From Acinetobacter higginsii (lineage in GTDB: Bacteria; Pseudomonadota; Gammaproteobacteria; Pseudomonadales; Moraxellaceae): a stretch of DNA of 64,000 bases. The position numbers were made by a program, and so were the translations under genes. The DNA lies in assembly GCF_000369525.1 (NCBI RefSeq), contig NZ_KB850070.1, positions 62,001 through 126,000 of the forward strand, written 5' to 3'. This document shows positions 1-8,876 of the stretch, piece by piece (positions within the stretch are counted from its first letter, which is position 1; the number at the start of each line of letters is the position of its first letter). A model generated the notes under the pieces. That model had not been told where the DNA came from and ran no database searches. It saw only the letters and a list, made by a program, of their open reading frames with translations.

Positions 1-204
1 CAAGGTGATGACACTTTATTAGTTCGTTACCCAACACAATATTCATCTAATTTGCCCGATGCCCAAACCCATTGGAGCAGTTGCCCAACCTTAGACATTC
101 ATCTTCCAGTTACCCAACAGTTGATCCCTAAATCGGGCGAAAAATTACCAGCATCAAAACCAGATCTTGGCGAACCACCCTCTGGCAGAAAGCCACAACA
201 ATAA
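1..204 (+). CDS. C-terminal end of an unidentified protein (partial)
   Basis: An open frame runs from base 1 to a TAA at 202-204 and encodes the last 67 residues of a protein that begins outside the window. The visible tail is hydrophilic and rich in proline and serine, ending in GEPPSGRKPQQ. I recognise no domain in it. It converges on the minus-strand small RNA at 222-393. The codon use looks like its neighbours, so it is probably real, but the product cannot be named from this fragment. Confidence 0.6.
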   Translation, partial: QGDDTLLVRYPTQYSSNLPDAQTHWSSCPTLDIHLPVTQQLIPKSGEKLPASKPDLGEPPSGRKPQQ

Positions 205-221
205 GCCATATATAATCGGGC

Positions 222-393
222 TAAAAAATTAAAACCCGAGTTCTGCATCCTGCAAAACTCGGGCAAATGAGGTTGTGCTTTCAAACTACTTTTATTATCC
301 TGCGTCCATCGCATGCATCATATCCATGATGACTTTTCCATCTCAGCGTTGCTATCCTTAAGCGGAAATCCATTCCTGCGTCCTTGTGCTGAT
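222..393 (-). ncRNA. Probable CsrB/RsmX/Y/Z-type small RNA that titrates CsrA/RsmA
   Basis: Read on the minus strand, this roughly 170-nt stretch carries nine GGA trinucleotides (TCC on the plus strand at 248, 298, 305, 323, 337, 355, 369, 374 and 381). Several sit in A-N-GGA contexts, and one is in the loop of a perfect hairpin (CATCAT-GGAT-ATGATG, 316-331). The decamer GGACGCAGGA occurs twice, at both ends. The RNA ends in a clear rho-independent terminator: stem 256-263 with 235-242, followed by a T-rich run at 223-234. A TATTCT -10 (400-405) lies upstream, and a GacA-like palindrome is centred about 66 bp before the predicted start. Multiple loop GGA motifs plus a GacA box are the defining traits of RNAs that sequester CsrA/RsmA. 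The exact ends are inferred. Confidence 0.72.
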
Positions 394-448
394 GTATTTA
401 GAATAAACCTTTTAACGATGTAGCACTATTCGTTGCAGACTTAAATCT

Positions 449-468
449 ATGTACGAAATAACGTACAT
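449..468 (-). promoter_or_regulatory. GacA-box-like palindrome upstream of the GGA-rich small RNA
   Basis: The arms TGTACG and CGTACA are separated by six bases, and each arm extends by one more matched base to give seven. In Pseudomonas the GacA upstream activating sequence is TGTAAG-N6-CTTACA, with the same spacing and nearly the same arms. It stands in the correct position and orientation in front of the small RNA at 222-393. Confidence 0.65.
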
Positions 469-520
469 TGATTAGGTAAACTTTAAAATCAGCTAATTGC
501 GCACACATCTTCTCGCTGAA

Positions 521-1651
521 TCAGTTTTCCATTTGTTGTTTATGTGGTTGAGCTAAAGGATCTGTCACCGGCTTCTCCTCTTGCTCCGCCTTTTCGATTC
601 CATCTTGTATGGCTTCCTGAGCCTCCTGCTCATCCTCAGCGGTCTGCTGCAACGATTGTTGCTGCTGTTCAAACACCCGTCCTGTTTGTAAGACCACATA
701 CACCGGAAAATGATCTGAACCAATATGTGGCAGGCGCTTCATATCGACCAAACCAAAATCGGTACTATGAAAGATATGATCCAATGACCAGCGTAACAGC
801 GGATAATCCGCATGGAAGGTATTCATAAAATAGCGCCCGACTCGAGGATCAAGCAAGCCACTAATCCGCTGAAATAAACGCGTTGTTCTTGACCATGCCA
901 CATCATTCAAATCCCCCATCACGATACAGCTCTGATCAATATCTTCAATCTGATCACCCACAATCAGTAATTCGGCATCTCTTAAGGTCGAATCTTTGGC
1001 CTCTGTTGGACTCGGTGGTTTAGGGTGCAAACAATACAACTGCACTTGCACGCCTGATGGCAAAGTCACTGCAGTATGAATCGATGGAATTTCATTACTC
1101 AAAATAAATTTAACTTCGGTGTCGTTTAAGGGCAAACGACTATAAAGATGCATGCCATATAGGTTTTCTAAGGGTACTGCCACACGGAAAGGATAATCGT
1201 CTTCAATTGGGCTCAGCGCTTGCTGCCATTCAGCATTCGACTCCAGCGTAAGTACCAAATCTGGCTTTAAAATTTCAATCTGTTCAAGTAACAGATGATA
1301 TTTGTGATTAGGTGTCAGTACATTTGCCACCAATAAGGAAATTTGTTGCTCTGGATTGAGTTGCGTCTTTTTGACTTTTTTGACTTGCTTGCGCCATAAC
1401 GGCGTATAAGGCAACACCATTTTAAGCTGATAGGCTATCGCTGCAACCAGCCCGAGAAAGAGCAGTTCAGTACTCAAGGTCCAATCGGAAAGTACAAATA
1501 ACATCGCAAAAAATGTGATGATCCCAAGTGCTAATATTTGTAATCTCGGAAAGTCTGCACCCCGAAACCACCATTCATCTCTGGGGATCAAAGACCAAAA
1601 TGAAAGCCATATCACCAGCGCTGCGCAAATCTGAATCCATATCATGTTCAT
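521..1651 (-). CDS. Endonuclease/exonuclease/phosphatase (EEP) family membrane protein
   Basis: A 376-residue protein whose first ~80 residues hold about three hydrophobic segments, followed by a cytosolic or periplasmic EEP fold. Hallmarks are the GDLND motif (residue ~246) and the SDHFPV motif (residues 312-317), which supply metal-binding and catalytic residues in the family. The closest known architecture is that of YafD/YbhP-like EEP proteins; substrates may be nucleic acids, phosphoinositides or other phosphodiesters, and I cannot choose between them. The last ~50 residues form a Q/E-rich low-complexity tail. The ATG at 1651 is preceded by a weak purine stretch. Its promoter region faces asd, 180 bp away. 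Confidence 0.85.
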   Translation of the reverse strand: MNMIWIQICAALVIWLSFWSLIPRDEWWFRGADFPRLQILALGIITFFAMLFVLSDWTLSTELLFLGLVAAIAYQLKMVLPYTPLWRKQVKKVKKTQLNPEQQISLLVANVLTPNHKYHLLLEQIEILKPDLVLTLESNAEWQQALSPIEDDYPFRVAVPLENLYGMHLYSRLPLNDTEVKFILSNEIPSIHTAVTLPSGVQVQLYCLHPKPPSPTEAKDSTLRDAELLIVGDQIEDIDQSCIVMGDLNDVAWSRTTRLFQRISGLLDPRVGRYFMNTFHADYPLLRWSLDHIFHSTDFGLVDMKRLPHIGSDHFPVYVVLQTGRVFEQQQQSLQQTAEDEQEAQEAIQDGIEKAEQEEKPVTDPLAQPHKQQMEN

Positions 1652-1833
1652 TTTTCTCTTTGGGGTAGCATAGATTTACAATAAAGTTTTCGCTTTATCA
1701 ATTTTCTATCTAATATAAACAAGATATTCCACTCAATAAACGCACTGTTTTATTTCAGTAAAGCTTGCAGTTGTGGGCACTTTTGATACACTCAAACCCC
1801 TTTAAAATTTTTTACATACCGAGGCACAATGAC

Positions 1834-2952
1834 ATGAAAGTAGGTCTGGTCGGTTGGCGTGGGATGGTTGGTTCTGTCCTGATGCAACGTATGGTTGAAG
1901 AGAATGATTTTGCTCATATTGAGCCATTCTATTTCTCTACCAGTAATGCAGGTGGCGAAGCACCTTCATTTGGTGGTAAGACTGCCCCAGCACTTATGGA
2001 TGCAACAGACATTAACAGTCTGAAGCAAATGGATGTCATTTTAACCTGCCAAGGTGGTGATTATACCTCTGAAGTTTTCCCGAAGCTTAAAGCTGAAGGT
2101 TGGGATGGCTATTGGATTGATGCCGCATCTACGCTGCGTATGGCAGATGACGCAATCATCGTTCTTGATCCAGTCAACTTAAACGTGATCAAGGATGGTT
2201 TAGTCAACGGTACTAAAACTTTCGTTGGCGGTAACTGTACCGTTTCATTGATGTTGATGGGCTTAGGTTCACTGTTCCAAAATAATTTAGTGGAATGGGC
2301 GACTTCAATGACCTATCAAGCAGCGTCTGGTGCGGGTGCGCAGAACATGCGTGAACTGATCACAGGTATGGGTTATTTGTATAACAATACTAAGGCATTA
2401 TTGGATGACCCTAAATCTGCAATCCTTGATATTGACCGTCAAATCGCAGAATTACAACGTGGAGAAGGCTTCCCGAAAGCAAACTTTGGCGTGCCATTGG
2501 CGGGTTCATTAATTCCGTATATCGACAAACAACTCGAAAGCGGTCAATCGAAAGAAGAATGGAAAGGTCAGGTTGAAACCAACAAGATTTTAGGTAATCA
2601 ACAAATCGTTCCAATTGATGGTCACTGTGTGCGTATTGGTGCAATGCGTTGCCACTCTCAAGCAATCACATTGAAATTGAAAAAAGATGTGCCACTTGAT
2701 GAAATCGAAGACATGATTCGCAACTCTAGCCAATGGGCAAAAGTCGTTCCGAATACTCGTGAAGCCTCTATGACAGATCTTACCCCTGTTGCAGTCACAG
2801 GTACTTTAACTGTTCCTGTTGGCCGTTTGCGTAAGCTCAATATGGGTAAAGAATATCTTGGTGCATTCACTGTTGGTGACCAACTGCTTTGGGGTGCTGC
2901 AGAGCCATTACGCCGTATGCTTCGTATTCTGGTGGAATACAAGAACGCTTAA
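1834..2952 (+). CDS. asd: Aspartate-semialdehyde dehydrogenase
   Basis: Converts L-aspartyl-4-phosphate to L-aspartate 4-semialdehyde with NADPH, the branch point to lysine/diaminopimelate, threonine and methionine. The 372-residue protein begins [14 protein letters not shown] (nucleotide-binding loop) and has the catalytic cysteine in GGNCTVS at residue 135, matching E. coli Cys135, with the HCVRIG and RCHSQA segments further on. I chose the ATG at 1834 over an upstream in-frame extension because GAGG lies 9 bases before it and the N-terminus then matches the family. It is a single-gene unit closed by a terminator at 2972-3001. Confidence 0.97.
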   Translation: MKVGLVGWRGMVGSVLMQRMVEENDFAHIEPFYFSTSNAGGEAPSFGGKTAPALMDATDINSLKQMDVILTCQGGDYTSEVFPKLKAEGWDGYWIDAASTLRMADDAIIVLDPVNLNVIKDGLVNGTKTFVGGNCTVSLMLMGLGSLFQNNLVEWATSMTYQAASGAGAQNMRELITGMGYLYNNTKALLDDPKSAILDIDRQIAELQRGEGFPKANFGVPLAGSLIPYIDKQLESGQSKEEWKGQVETNKILGNQQIVPIDGHCVRIGAMRCHSQAITLKLKKDVPLDEIEDMIRNSSQWAKVVPNTREASMTDLTPVAVTGTLTVPVGRLRKLNMGKEYLGAFTVGDQLLWGAAEPLRRMLRILVEYKNA

Positions 2953-2971
2953 GCAAAAATTCCTAAAAATC

Positions 2972-3001
2972 AAAAGCCGATCACATTTGATCGGCTTTTT
3001 T
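2972..3001 (+). terminator. Rho-independent terminator of asd
   Basis: Perfect 12-bp stem (2972-2983 with 2988-2999), four-base loop, and a T run. Confidence 0.9.
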
Positions 3002-3093
3002 CTTGCGACGAAAGATGAATAATTTACAATTCATTTACATCACGGTAATGTATACTTTTTCCAGACCATAACATCACTTTTTCATGGATCGAG

Positions 3094-4557
3094 ATGACTG
3101 TTTATAACAAATTAAAAATTGCCATTTTAGCCATCATTTCTTCGCAACACCTTTATGCAATTACGCTTGATCCAATTCAAATCCAGTCGGCGCCTGGTGA
3201 ACTTCTTTATGCCGAAATGAGTTTCCACCAAGCCGATGCCAATTCTAAATTAGACGTCAGTTTGGCAACACCTGAAGATTTATTGATGCTTGGCGCTGCG
3301 CATCAGCCCCCCGCTAATCTTAATTTTTTTACACGCCGTAATAATCAAGGTGAAGGCGTGATTGTGATCACTTCATCACGCCCCATGACCGATGCTGAAC
3401 TGAATATTATTTTAAAAATTCAGGAAGGTGGCGCATCTCATTTAAAGCATATTCGCCAACCTATGCGCCAAGTCGCGAAAGCACCTCTAGCGAAGAATGC
3501 CAATGAAAAATCACTCACACCCAAGTTTATTGTCAGTGAAAAAGATATCGCTTTAAACCTACCTGAAAGCACACGCTTTAATGTTACAAATGCAAATTCA
3601 CAAGAGCAAAACTTAAAACAAGAAACACTCCTCAATGCACCGTTTACCCTTCCACCTGTATTAGAAACATCAAAGCCAAGTACGACAACAACAGCTGCCA
3701 GTGCAGTTTCAATCGCTCCAGCCGTGAAAGTAGAAGCAACTGCGGCAGCGGCGAGCTCCGTGCCACAGCCAGCAACGCCTATCGCAGAAAAAGTACCAGA
3801 GCAGCCAAAAACAGTGCCTGTCAAACAGGAAAGTACTCAAACTGTGAATACGGCCGCTACCAAGCAAAGTACTGCATTGGATGAGGAACTCAAAGTAGCT
3901 GAACGTAAACCGATTGAAACCAAAGAAAAAGCAAAAACACCTGATCCAGTGAAAGAGACAGTCCAAGCGGCCAAAAAGAAGCTCCCGACAAAAGCAGCAA
4001 CAAACGATGACAAAGCCCAACAGCATGTGGTGCAACGGAATGAATCCTTATGGAGTATTGCACAACATATTGCAGGGCAAACGCAGCAGCCTGTTGCTCA
4101 GGTCATGAATCAAATCAAAGCACAAAATGAACATGCCTTTATTGGGGGCAACGCCAACCGCCTTAGACAGGGCTCACATTTAAACTTTAATCTTACTGCC
4201 ACATCTACACAGCAGAATAAGAACACCAATCAAATTGCGGCACAAACACAGCGTCCAGCCGTAGGAAAAGCCAAATATCGGTTACAACAAGCTGAAATGT
4301 CTCTGGTGGCTGAGAGTAATCAAGATTCCAGTACTGGAAGTGCCAAAAAAGACACATTACAGCAAAAAACCAGTGCCGATTTATCATTAAAAGTTATGAC
4401 AGCACGAGAAAAAACCGTTACATTACAAAGAAACGTAACACAGTTAGAATTGGCACTACGTCAGAAGGAACAACGTATTCAGCTGTTAAATGCTCGACTT
4501 GCTGAACTGCAAGATCAGTTGAAGGCGCAACAGGACACTAAAAAGCCAACACGCTAG
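3094..4557 (+). CDS. fimV: FimV-like periplasmic protein with LysM domain (N-terminal half of FimV)
   Basis: A 487-residue protein with a signal-like hydrophobic N-terminus ending near LYA, then a FimV N-terminal domain (residues ~24-120). A long Ala/Pro/Lys-rich linker follows, then a LysM domain (residues ~311-370, with HVVQRNESLWSIAQ and NANRLRQGSHL), and a predicted coiled coil at ~425-480. FimV/HubP proteins are polar peptidoglycan-binding hubs that organise type IV pili and polarity. In Pseudomonas one chain spans LysM, membrane helix and cytosolic TPR domain. Here the chain stops before the membrane helix, and the rest is encoded by the next gene. Start: ATG 3094 with GGATCGAG upstream. 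Confidence 0.8.
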   Translation: MTVYNKLKIAILAIISSQHLYAITLDPIQIQSAPGELLYAEMSFHQADANSKLDVSLATPEDLLMLGAAHQPPANLNFFTRRNNQGEGVIVITSSRPMTDAELNIILKIQEGGASHLKHIRQPMRQVAKAPLAKNANEKSLTPKFIVSEKDIALNLPESTRFNVTNANSQEQNLKQETLLNAPFTLPPVLETSKPSTTTTAASAVSIAPAVKVEATAAAASSVPQPATPIAEKVPEQPKTVPVKQESTQTVNTAATKQSTALDEELKVAERKPIETKEKAKTPDPVKETVQAAKKKLPTKAATNDDKAQQHVVQRNESLWSIAQHIAGQTQQPVAQVMNQIKAQNEHAFIGGNANRLRQGSHLNFNLTATSTQQNKNTNQIAAQTQRPAVGKAKYRLQQAEMSLVAESNQDSSTGSAKKDTLQQKTSADLSLKVMTAREKTVTLQRNVTQLELALRQKEQRIQLLNARLAELQDQLKAQQDTKKPTR

Positions 4558-4562
4558 GTTAC

Positions 4563-4574
4563 GAGAATATTCTC
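4563..4574. repeat. 12-bp perfect palindrome in the fimV gene split
   Basis: GAGAATATTCTC lies a few bases after the stop of the first FimV-like gene and 45 bp before the second. It may be a short hairpin or operator half-sites; no U tract follows. Confidence 0.4.
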
Positions 4575-4618
4575 ATAAATTTGCATAAAAGCGGCTCTAT
4601 CTTTAAGGGGTATAGATC

Positions 4619-5878
4619 ATGTCAACTATAATCATTGTACTGCTCGTCATTGTACTGATTGTAGCTATCGTTTTAAAAAAACGTGAAAGCAATCAAGCCA
4701 ATACTGCACCTAAAAAAGGTGCAAGCAAAACGACAAAAAAAGCAGCGACACGATCTGCTTCACGAACCACGCTCGTACGTGAAGAACAAGAGCCAGCAGC
4801 ACCTCCAACGACTACAGCAATTTCTGAAAGCTTACGTCAAAAACTTGAACAACAAATTCAAAGTGGTAACTTTCAGTCTGCCGAGGCACAAATCAATCAA
4901 GCCTTAAAACAAGACAATTCTCAACATGAATTGTATTTGTTTTTACTGGATATTCATTTAAAGCAAAAAGATGATTTGGCGATTGATCAATTGATCAAAC
5001 ATATTCATGCCTTAAAACTGGAAGATATTGCACAAGCAGCTGAAGCGAAGCATCGTGAATACGAGCAGAATAAACAGCCTGATTCGATTGAATTTAATTT
5101 AGCATCACATAGTTTTCAGCAAACACCTACATCTGAACCACAGCTTCAAAACAATGCTGCTGACTTTGATGCTTTAGTCCAAACACCAGCTGCACAATCA
5201 TTTGATGACTTACAATCAGAATATGCTGCACCGACAGAAGAAGCAAAGCCTGTAGAAGCTGCACCTGAAGTTCAACCTTTAGACTTTAATTTCTCCTTTG
5301 AACAGAAGCCTGCTGATGAAGCCGTGCCTGCACAGTCTCCAGTTGAAACATCTGAGAGTAAAGAACAGCAGCCACTTGAGTTTTCGTTTAACTTAGAACC
5401 AACAGCACCAAGCATTGAAGAAGCAAAAACTGAAGACCTGAAACCTGAGCTTGATTTTAACTTTACTTCTTTAGAGCTTGCATCTCAGCCCGTTGCAGAA
5501 AAATCACCTCTAGAAGAAGCGGCACCAAGCTTAGATTTTAATTTTGAACCTACCGTAGAAAAAACTGAACAACCTGCACCACTTGAAACCACAACGTTTT
5601 CATTTGACATTGCAGAACCAGCTGTAGTTGAAACACAACCTGAATTGATCACGCCTGCGGCAACACCTGCAGCAGCGATTACAGTTCATGACCCATTGGC
5701 CCAGTCTTTCCCAGACCTACAACAGCTTGATGAAGCGCAGTTGAATTTAGAGCTTGCAGAGCAGTATATTGAACTGGGTGCCTATGATTCTGCACGTGAG
5801 TTGTTAAAAAACAATCAGGCATTCAATGCAGAACAACAACAACGTTCAGAAAATTTACTGAATAAAATAGCTTCCTGA
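4619..5878 (+). CDS. FimV-like membrane-anchored protein with C-terminal FimV domain
   Basis: A 419-residue protein that opens directly with one transmembrane helix (residues ~3-20) followed by Lys/Arg. It continues with a TPR-like helical segment (~62-150) and a long acidic region that repeats the theme LDFNF/LEFSF at least five times. The final ~60 residues (LDEAQLNLELAEQYIELGAY then SARELL) match the FimV C-terminal domain. AAGGGG 9 bases before the ATG gives it its own ribosome binding site. With the preceding gene it reconstitutes a FimV split at the membrane, in a two-gene unit closed by the terminator at 5897-5922. The cytosolic part would be the partner-binding half. Confidence 0.75.
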   Translation: MSTIIIVLLVIVLIVAIVLKKRESNQANTAPKKGASKTTKKAATRSASRTTLVREEQEPAAPPTTTAISESLRQKLEQQIQSGNFQSAEAQINQALKQDNSQHELYLFLLDIHLKQKDDLAIDQLIKHIHALKLEDIAQAAEAKHREYEQNKQPDSIEFNLASHSFQQTPTSEPQLQNNAADFDALVQTPAAQSFDDLQSEYAAPTEEAKPVEAAPEVQPLDFNFSFEQKPADEAVPAQSPVETSESKEQQPLEFSFNLEPTAPSIEEAKTEDLKPELDFNFTSLELASQPVAEKSPLEEAAPSLDFNFEPTVEKTEQPAPLETTTFSFDIAEPAVVETQPELITPAATPAAAITVHDPLAQSFPDLQQLDEAQLNLELAEQYIELGAYDSARELLKNNQAFNAEQQQRSENLLNKIAS

Positions 5879-5896
5879 ATTTGATCAGTCTAATAT

Positions 5897-5922
5897 AAGC
5901 AGTCTCTCAGGCTGCTTTTTTT
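5897..5922 (+). terminator. Terminator of the split fimV unit, abutting the next start codon
   Basis: Nine-pair stem (5897-5905 with 5909-5917, one G-U), CTC loop, and T run to 5922. The next base begins the ATG of the asparaginase gene. Confidence 0.8.
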
Positions 5923-6891
5923 ATGATGAAAACAATCGCTTTAATTTATATGGGTGGGACGTTTGGTTGTATTGGTGAACCCTTGATACCAATGCCTGAA
6001 CAGGATTTTTTACCTTTATTAGCGAAGGTGATTCCACCACATTTGCAGGTTGAATGTTTCGCTGCGCCTAGCATTAAAGACAGCAGTGCCTGTACCGCAA
6101 CCGATTGGTTGAAATTGGTACAACAAATCCAACAATTACAACTCAATGGCTTTCAGCATTTTGTCATCATTCATGGAACGGATACACTGAGTTATGCTGC
6201 GGCAACACTGGCACGTTTTTTAGGCCATTCTTGCCACGCCATCATTACGGGCAGCCAATATCCATTATTGAATATTGAAGGCAATGATACCCGTGAATTC
6301 ACCGATGCAATTGGTAATCTAAATTTAGCACTGGAGCAAGTGCTTACCTTGCCAAGTGGTGTTTATCTTGCCTTCCATGAGCAAGTCTTTCATGCGCAAA
6401 GTACTTTAAAAGCCCATACCACTGAATTAGATGCCTTTGTTGGCATCAAAGCAGACCAGAGCTGTAACACCACTGCTGATGCTTTGATTGTCCAAAATGA
6501 ACAGATTGAGCAAGCTGCTCAACTGAGTGTCCTGAATTTGATGTTACAACCGATTGCGAAACAACAATTTATTTTACAATTAAAAAATCTTCTACTTAAC
6601 CCACCTCATTTTTTGGTTTTACAAGGCTTTGGCACAGGCAATATTGCAGTGAATGATGAAATTCTGGCGATTTTTGAACAACTTTATCAAAAACAATGTT
6701 TACCGATTATCAGCACTCAAGTGACCTTTGGGCAACTTGATCAACGCTATGCGGTCAGCTCATGGATTCAATCTGCCAAAGTTTTAGTCAATGATTGTCA
6801 TAGCCATGCCGATTTATATGCAAAAGTCTTGCAAATGTATTTAAAATATCCGACCCACGAACAATGGTTCGAACATTGGCATCAACATTAA
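5923..6891 (+). CDS. Asparaginase-family protein (type I-like)
   Basis: A 322-residue protein of the L-asparaginase/glutaminase fold, predicted to hydrolyse asparagine (and perhaps glutamine) to aspartate and ammonia. The N-terminal YMGGTFG carries the first catalytic threonine of the GGT motif, IIHGTDTLSYAA the second Thr-Asp pair, and ITGSQYPL and NDTREF are further family blocks. There is no signal peptide, so it is cytoplasmic. The start is ATGATG at 5923/5926 with no Shine-Dalgarno sequence, because a terminator U tract occupies that position. It ends 15 bp before truA, so the two are likely co-transcribed. Family assignment is firm; the preferred amide is not. Confidence 0.85.
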   Translation: MMKTIALIYMGGTFGCIGEPLIPMPEQDFLPLLAKVIPPHLQVECFAAPSIKDSSACTATDWLKLVQQIQQLQLNGFQHFVIIHGTDTLSYAAATLARFLGHSCHAIITGSQYPLLNIEGNDTREFTDAIGNLNLALEQVLTLPSGVYLAFHEQVFHAQSTLKAHTTELDAFVGIKADQSCNTTADALIVQNEQIEQAAQLSVLNLMLQPIAKQQFILQLKNLLLNPPHFLVLQGFGTGNIAVNDEILAIFEQLYQKQCLPIISTQVTFGQLDQRYAVSSWIQSAKVLVNDCHSHADLYAKVLQMYLKYPTHEQWFEHWHQH

Positions 6892-6906
6892 TTCTGAGGT
6901 TAGAAC

Positions 6907-7704
6907 ATGCAACGTTATGCAATCGGTATTGAATTTTGCGGTACTCAATACCGTGGTTGGCAAACCCAACAGGCTGGCGTTATCACTGTTCAGGAAACCA
7001 TAGAAAAAGTGCTGAGTCGTATTGCCAATCAGCCAATTATGTTACATGGTGCTGGACGAACGGATGCTGGTGTACATGCGACCAATATGGTGGCACATTT
7101 CGACACCGAAGCCATTCGCCCAGAACAAGGCTGGATTCGTGGTGCCAATAGTCAATTGCCCAAAGACATTTCAATCCAGTGGATTAAATGTATGGATGAA
7201 AATTTCCATGCACGTTTTAAAGCGGTGGCTCGTCGTTATCGCTATGTGGTGTATAACGCCCCGACTCGCCCTGCCTTGTTATATAAACAGGTCACCCATC
7301 TTTATCAAAAGCTTGATGTGCAAAAGATGATTACTGCCGCTGCAAAATTCGAGGGTACGCATAATTTTGAGACTTTTCGTGCTGCAGCCTGTCAATCCAA
7401 TCAACCTGTACGTCATGTAAAACACTGTCGCTTATTCGAACATGGCCGTTATCTGGTCTTAGATATTCAAGCGGATGGTTTCTTGCACCATATGGTACGC
7501 AATATCATGGGTTGCCTGCTTGAAATTGGGCAAGGTCAGTATGAAATCGACCATATTGATACCATGTTTGCCGCAGAAGATCGTACTGCTGCTGGCATTA
7601 CTGCCCCACCTGATGGTCTATACTTTATTCAATCTTATTACCCAGATGAATTTGACTTACCGCAGTTGCCTTTAGGTCCACACTGGTTGAATTTAGCTGA
7701 ATAA
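6907..7704 (+). CDS. truA: tRNA pseudouridine(38-40) synthase
   Basis: Isomerises uridines 38-40 in the anticodon stem-loop of many tRNAs. The protein is 265 residues, normal for TruA. The catalytic aspartate is in GAGRTDAGVHA (Asp53), and the C-terminal substrate-binding block QADGFLHHMVRNIMG is present. GAGG sits about 8 bases before the ATG. It follows the asparaginase gene by 15 bp and is followed by a strong terminator shared with the convergent AraC-type gene. Confidence 0.97.
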   Translation: MQRYAIGIEFCGTQYRGWQTQQAGVITVQETIEKVLSRIANQPIMLHGAGRTDAGVHATNMVAHFDTEAIRPEQGWIRGANSQLPKDISIQWIKCMDENFHARFKAVARRYRYVVYNAPTRPALLYKQVTHLYQKLDVQKMITAAAKFEGTHNFETFRAAACQSNQPVRHVKHCRLFEHGRYLVLDIQADGFLHHMVRNIMGCLLEIGQGQYEIDHIDTMFAAEDRTAAGITAPPDGLYFIQSYYPDEFDLPQLPLGPHWLNLAE

Positions 7705-7705
7705 T

Positions 7706-7738
7706 AAAAAAGCCTTATCGCAGTGATAAGGCTTTTTT
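7706..7738. terminator. Bidirectional terminator between truA and the AraC-type regulator
   Basis: A 14-bp stem (7706-7719 with 7725-7738) with A and T runs at opposite ends, suited to both convergent genes. Confidence 0.9.
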
Positions 7739-7750
7739 ATTCGGAATCAA

Positions 7751-8758
7751 TTAACGTTGTTTACGCTTGCGATATTCAACTGGCGTTTCATTGGTCCAAC
7801 GCTTAAAGGCACGATAGAAGGTACTTGGTTCAGAGAAACCCGTTAAATACACAATCCGCTCGACACTTTCATTGGTATTCGCCAACAGCTTTTTCGCCAA
7901 ACGGCAACGATAATCCGAAAGAATTTGCTGAAAACTGGTATTGGCCTCACTGAGTTGGGTTCTTAAACGGCGCGGCGTGATATTCAACTGTGCCGCTACC
8001 GTCTCTAGAGTCGTTTCACCACTTTCAAGGGTTGAGCCAATGGCACGGCGGACTTCACCAACCAGATCGTAACGCGCCAGTTCTTGTAATTTCTCAATCG
8101 CCAATTGCTCATGCAATTGTAATAATTCAGGCTCTGCTTGCCATAACGGATAATCCAGTACGGCCGCATCAAAATAAAGGCGGGTTTCTTTTTGCCCCAA
8201 GCTCACTGGGCAGCCATAGACTCTAAAGTATTCGTCATCAGCAGCGCCCTCATTGAAGTTAAAATCAATATAAATCGGGTGAAACTGACCTTCGGTAATA
8301 AATTTAAAGAAACGTAAAATGCCTGACATGGCACATTCAGAGAAATGACGGTTGACCAAATTATCTGGCCAATACTGTTCGCCATTGCTCAAGTAACAGC
8401 GACCATCTTCAATCACCAGTTTGGCATCGAAAGCATCACTGATCAGGCGTTGATAAGCCAAGGCGCGCTTTAAGCCTTCACCAAAGGTTTCACTACTAAT
8501 AAATAAATGTTCAATCACTTGCCCACGATAAAGTGGTAGATGTTCACCGAGATGAAGCCCGATATCAGGATCGTTACTCACATCCTGTGCAGCGATCCAG
8601 AACGCATTTTGTGCACTTAGCGGCGTTCTTGCATTGGTATCCACTTGATTTAATGCCACGCCGGCCTTTGTTAAAATCTCTTCAGTTGGTAATCCTGCTT
8701 TACGAATTGCCTGATAACCAAAGCGCAATACAACTGATGCATCTGTTAGCTGACCCAC
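7751..8758 (-). CDS. AraC-family regulator with OruR-type N-terminal domain
   Basis: A 335-residue protein with an N-terminal ligand-sensing domain of the arabinose-binding-like type found in OruR/ArgR-like AraC regulators (residues ~20-200). The C-terminal double helix-turn-helix is at ~235-332 (ETVAAQLNITPRRLRTQLSE, then GFSEPSTFYRAFKRW). The start codon is GTG at 8758, supported by AAGGG 6-7 bases upstream; no in-frame ATG gives a better fit. It stands alone between truA and infA, so its target is not evident. Confidence 0.88.
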   Translation of the reverse strand: MGQLTDASVVLRFGYQAIRKAGLPTEEILTKAGVALNQVDTNARTPLSAQNAFWIAAQDVSNDPDIGLHLGEHLPLYRGQVIEHLFISSETFGEGLKRALAYQRLISDAFDAKLVIEDGRCYLSNGEQYWPDNLVNRHFSECAMSGILRFFKFITEGQFHPIYIDFNFNEGAADDEYFRVYGCPVSLGQKETRLYFDAAVLDYPLWQAEPELLQLHEQLAIEKLQELARYDLVGEVRRAIGSTLESGETTLETVAAQLNITPRRLRTQLSEANTSFQQILSDYRCRLAKKLLANTNESVERIVYLTGFSEPSTFYRAFKRWTNETPVEYRKRKQR

Positions 8759-8876
8759 GCTGTGCCCTTCCCTGTAGATACGTTATTATGACAATGAACA
8801 ACAATTTTAGATTAACGTTGATTGACCAAACTGACAACAATATTCTGCTTATTTTGTTAAAAAAAATCGCGAATTG

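Noticed and set aside
544..828. 94-codon open frame opposite the EEP gene
   Set aside because: It lies antisense inside a well-supported gene, has no ribosome site and is low-complexity.
3438..4035. Cysteine- and phenylalanine-rich open frames opposite fimV
   Set aside because: They arise from the Ala/Lys/Gln-rich codons of the real gene; no start signals.
4558..4618. Possible frameshift joining the two FimV-like genes
   Set aside because: The first frame ends with a natural stop, the second has its own AAGGGG site, and the gap has several stops.
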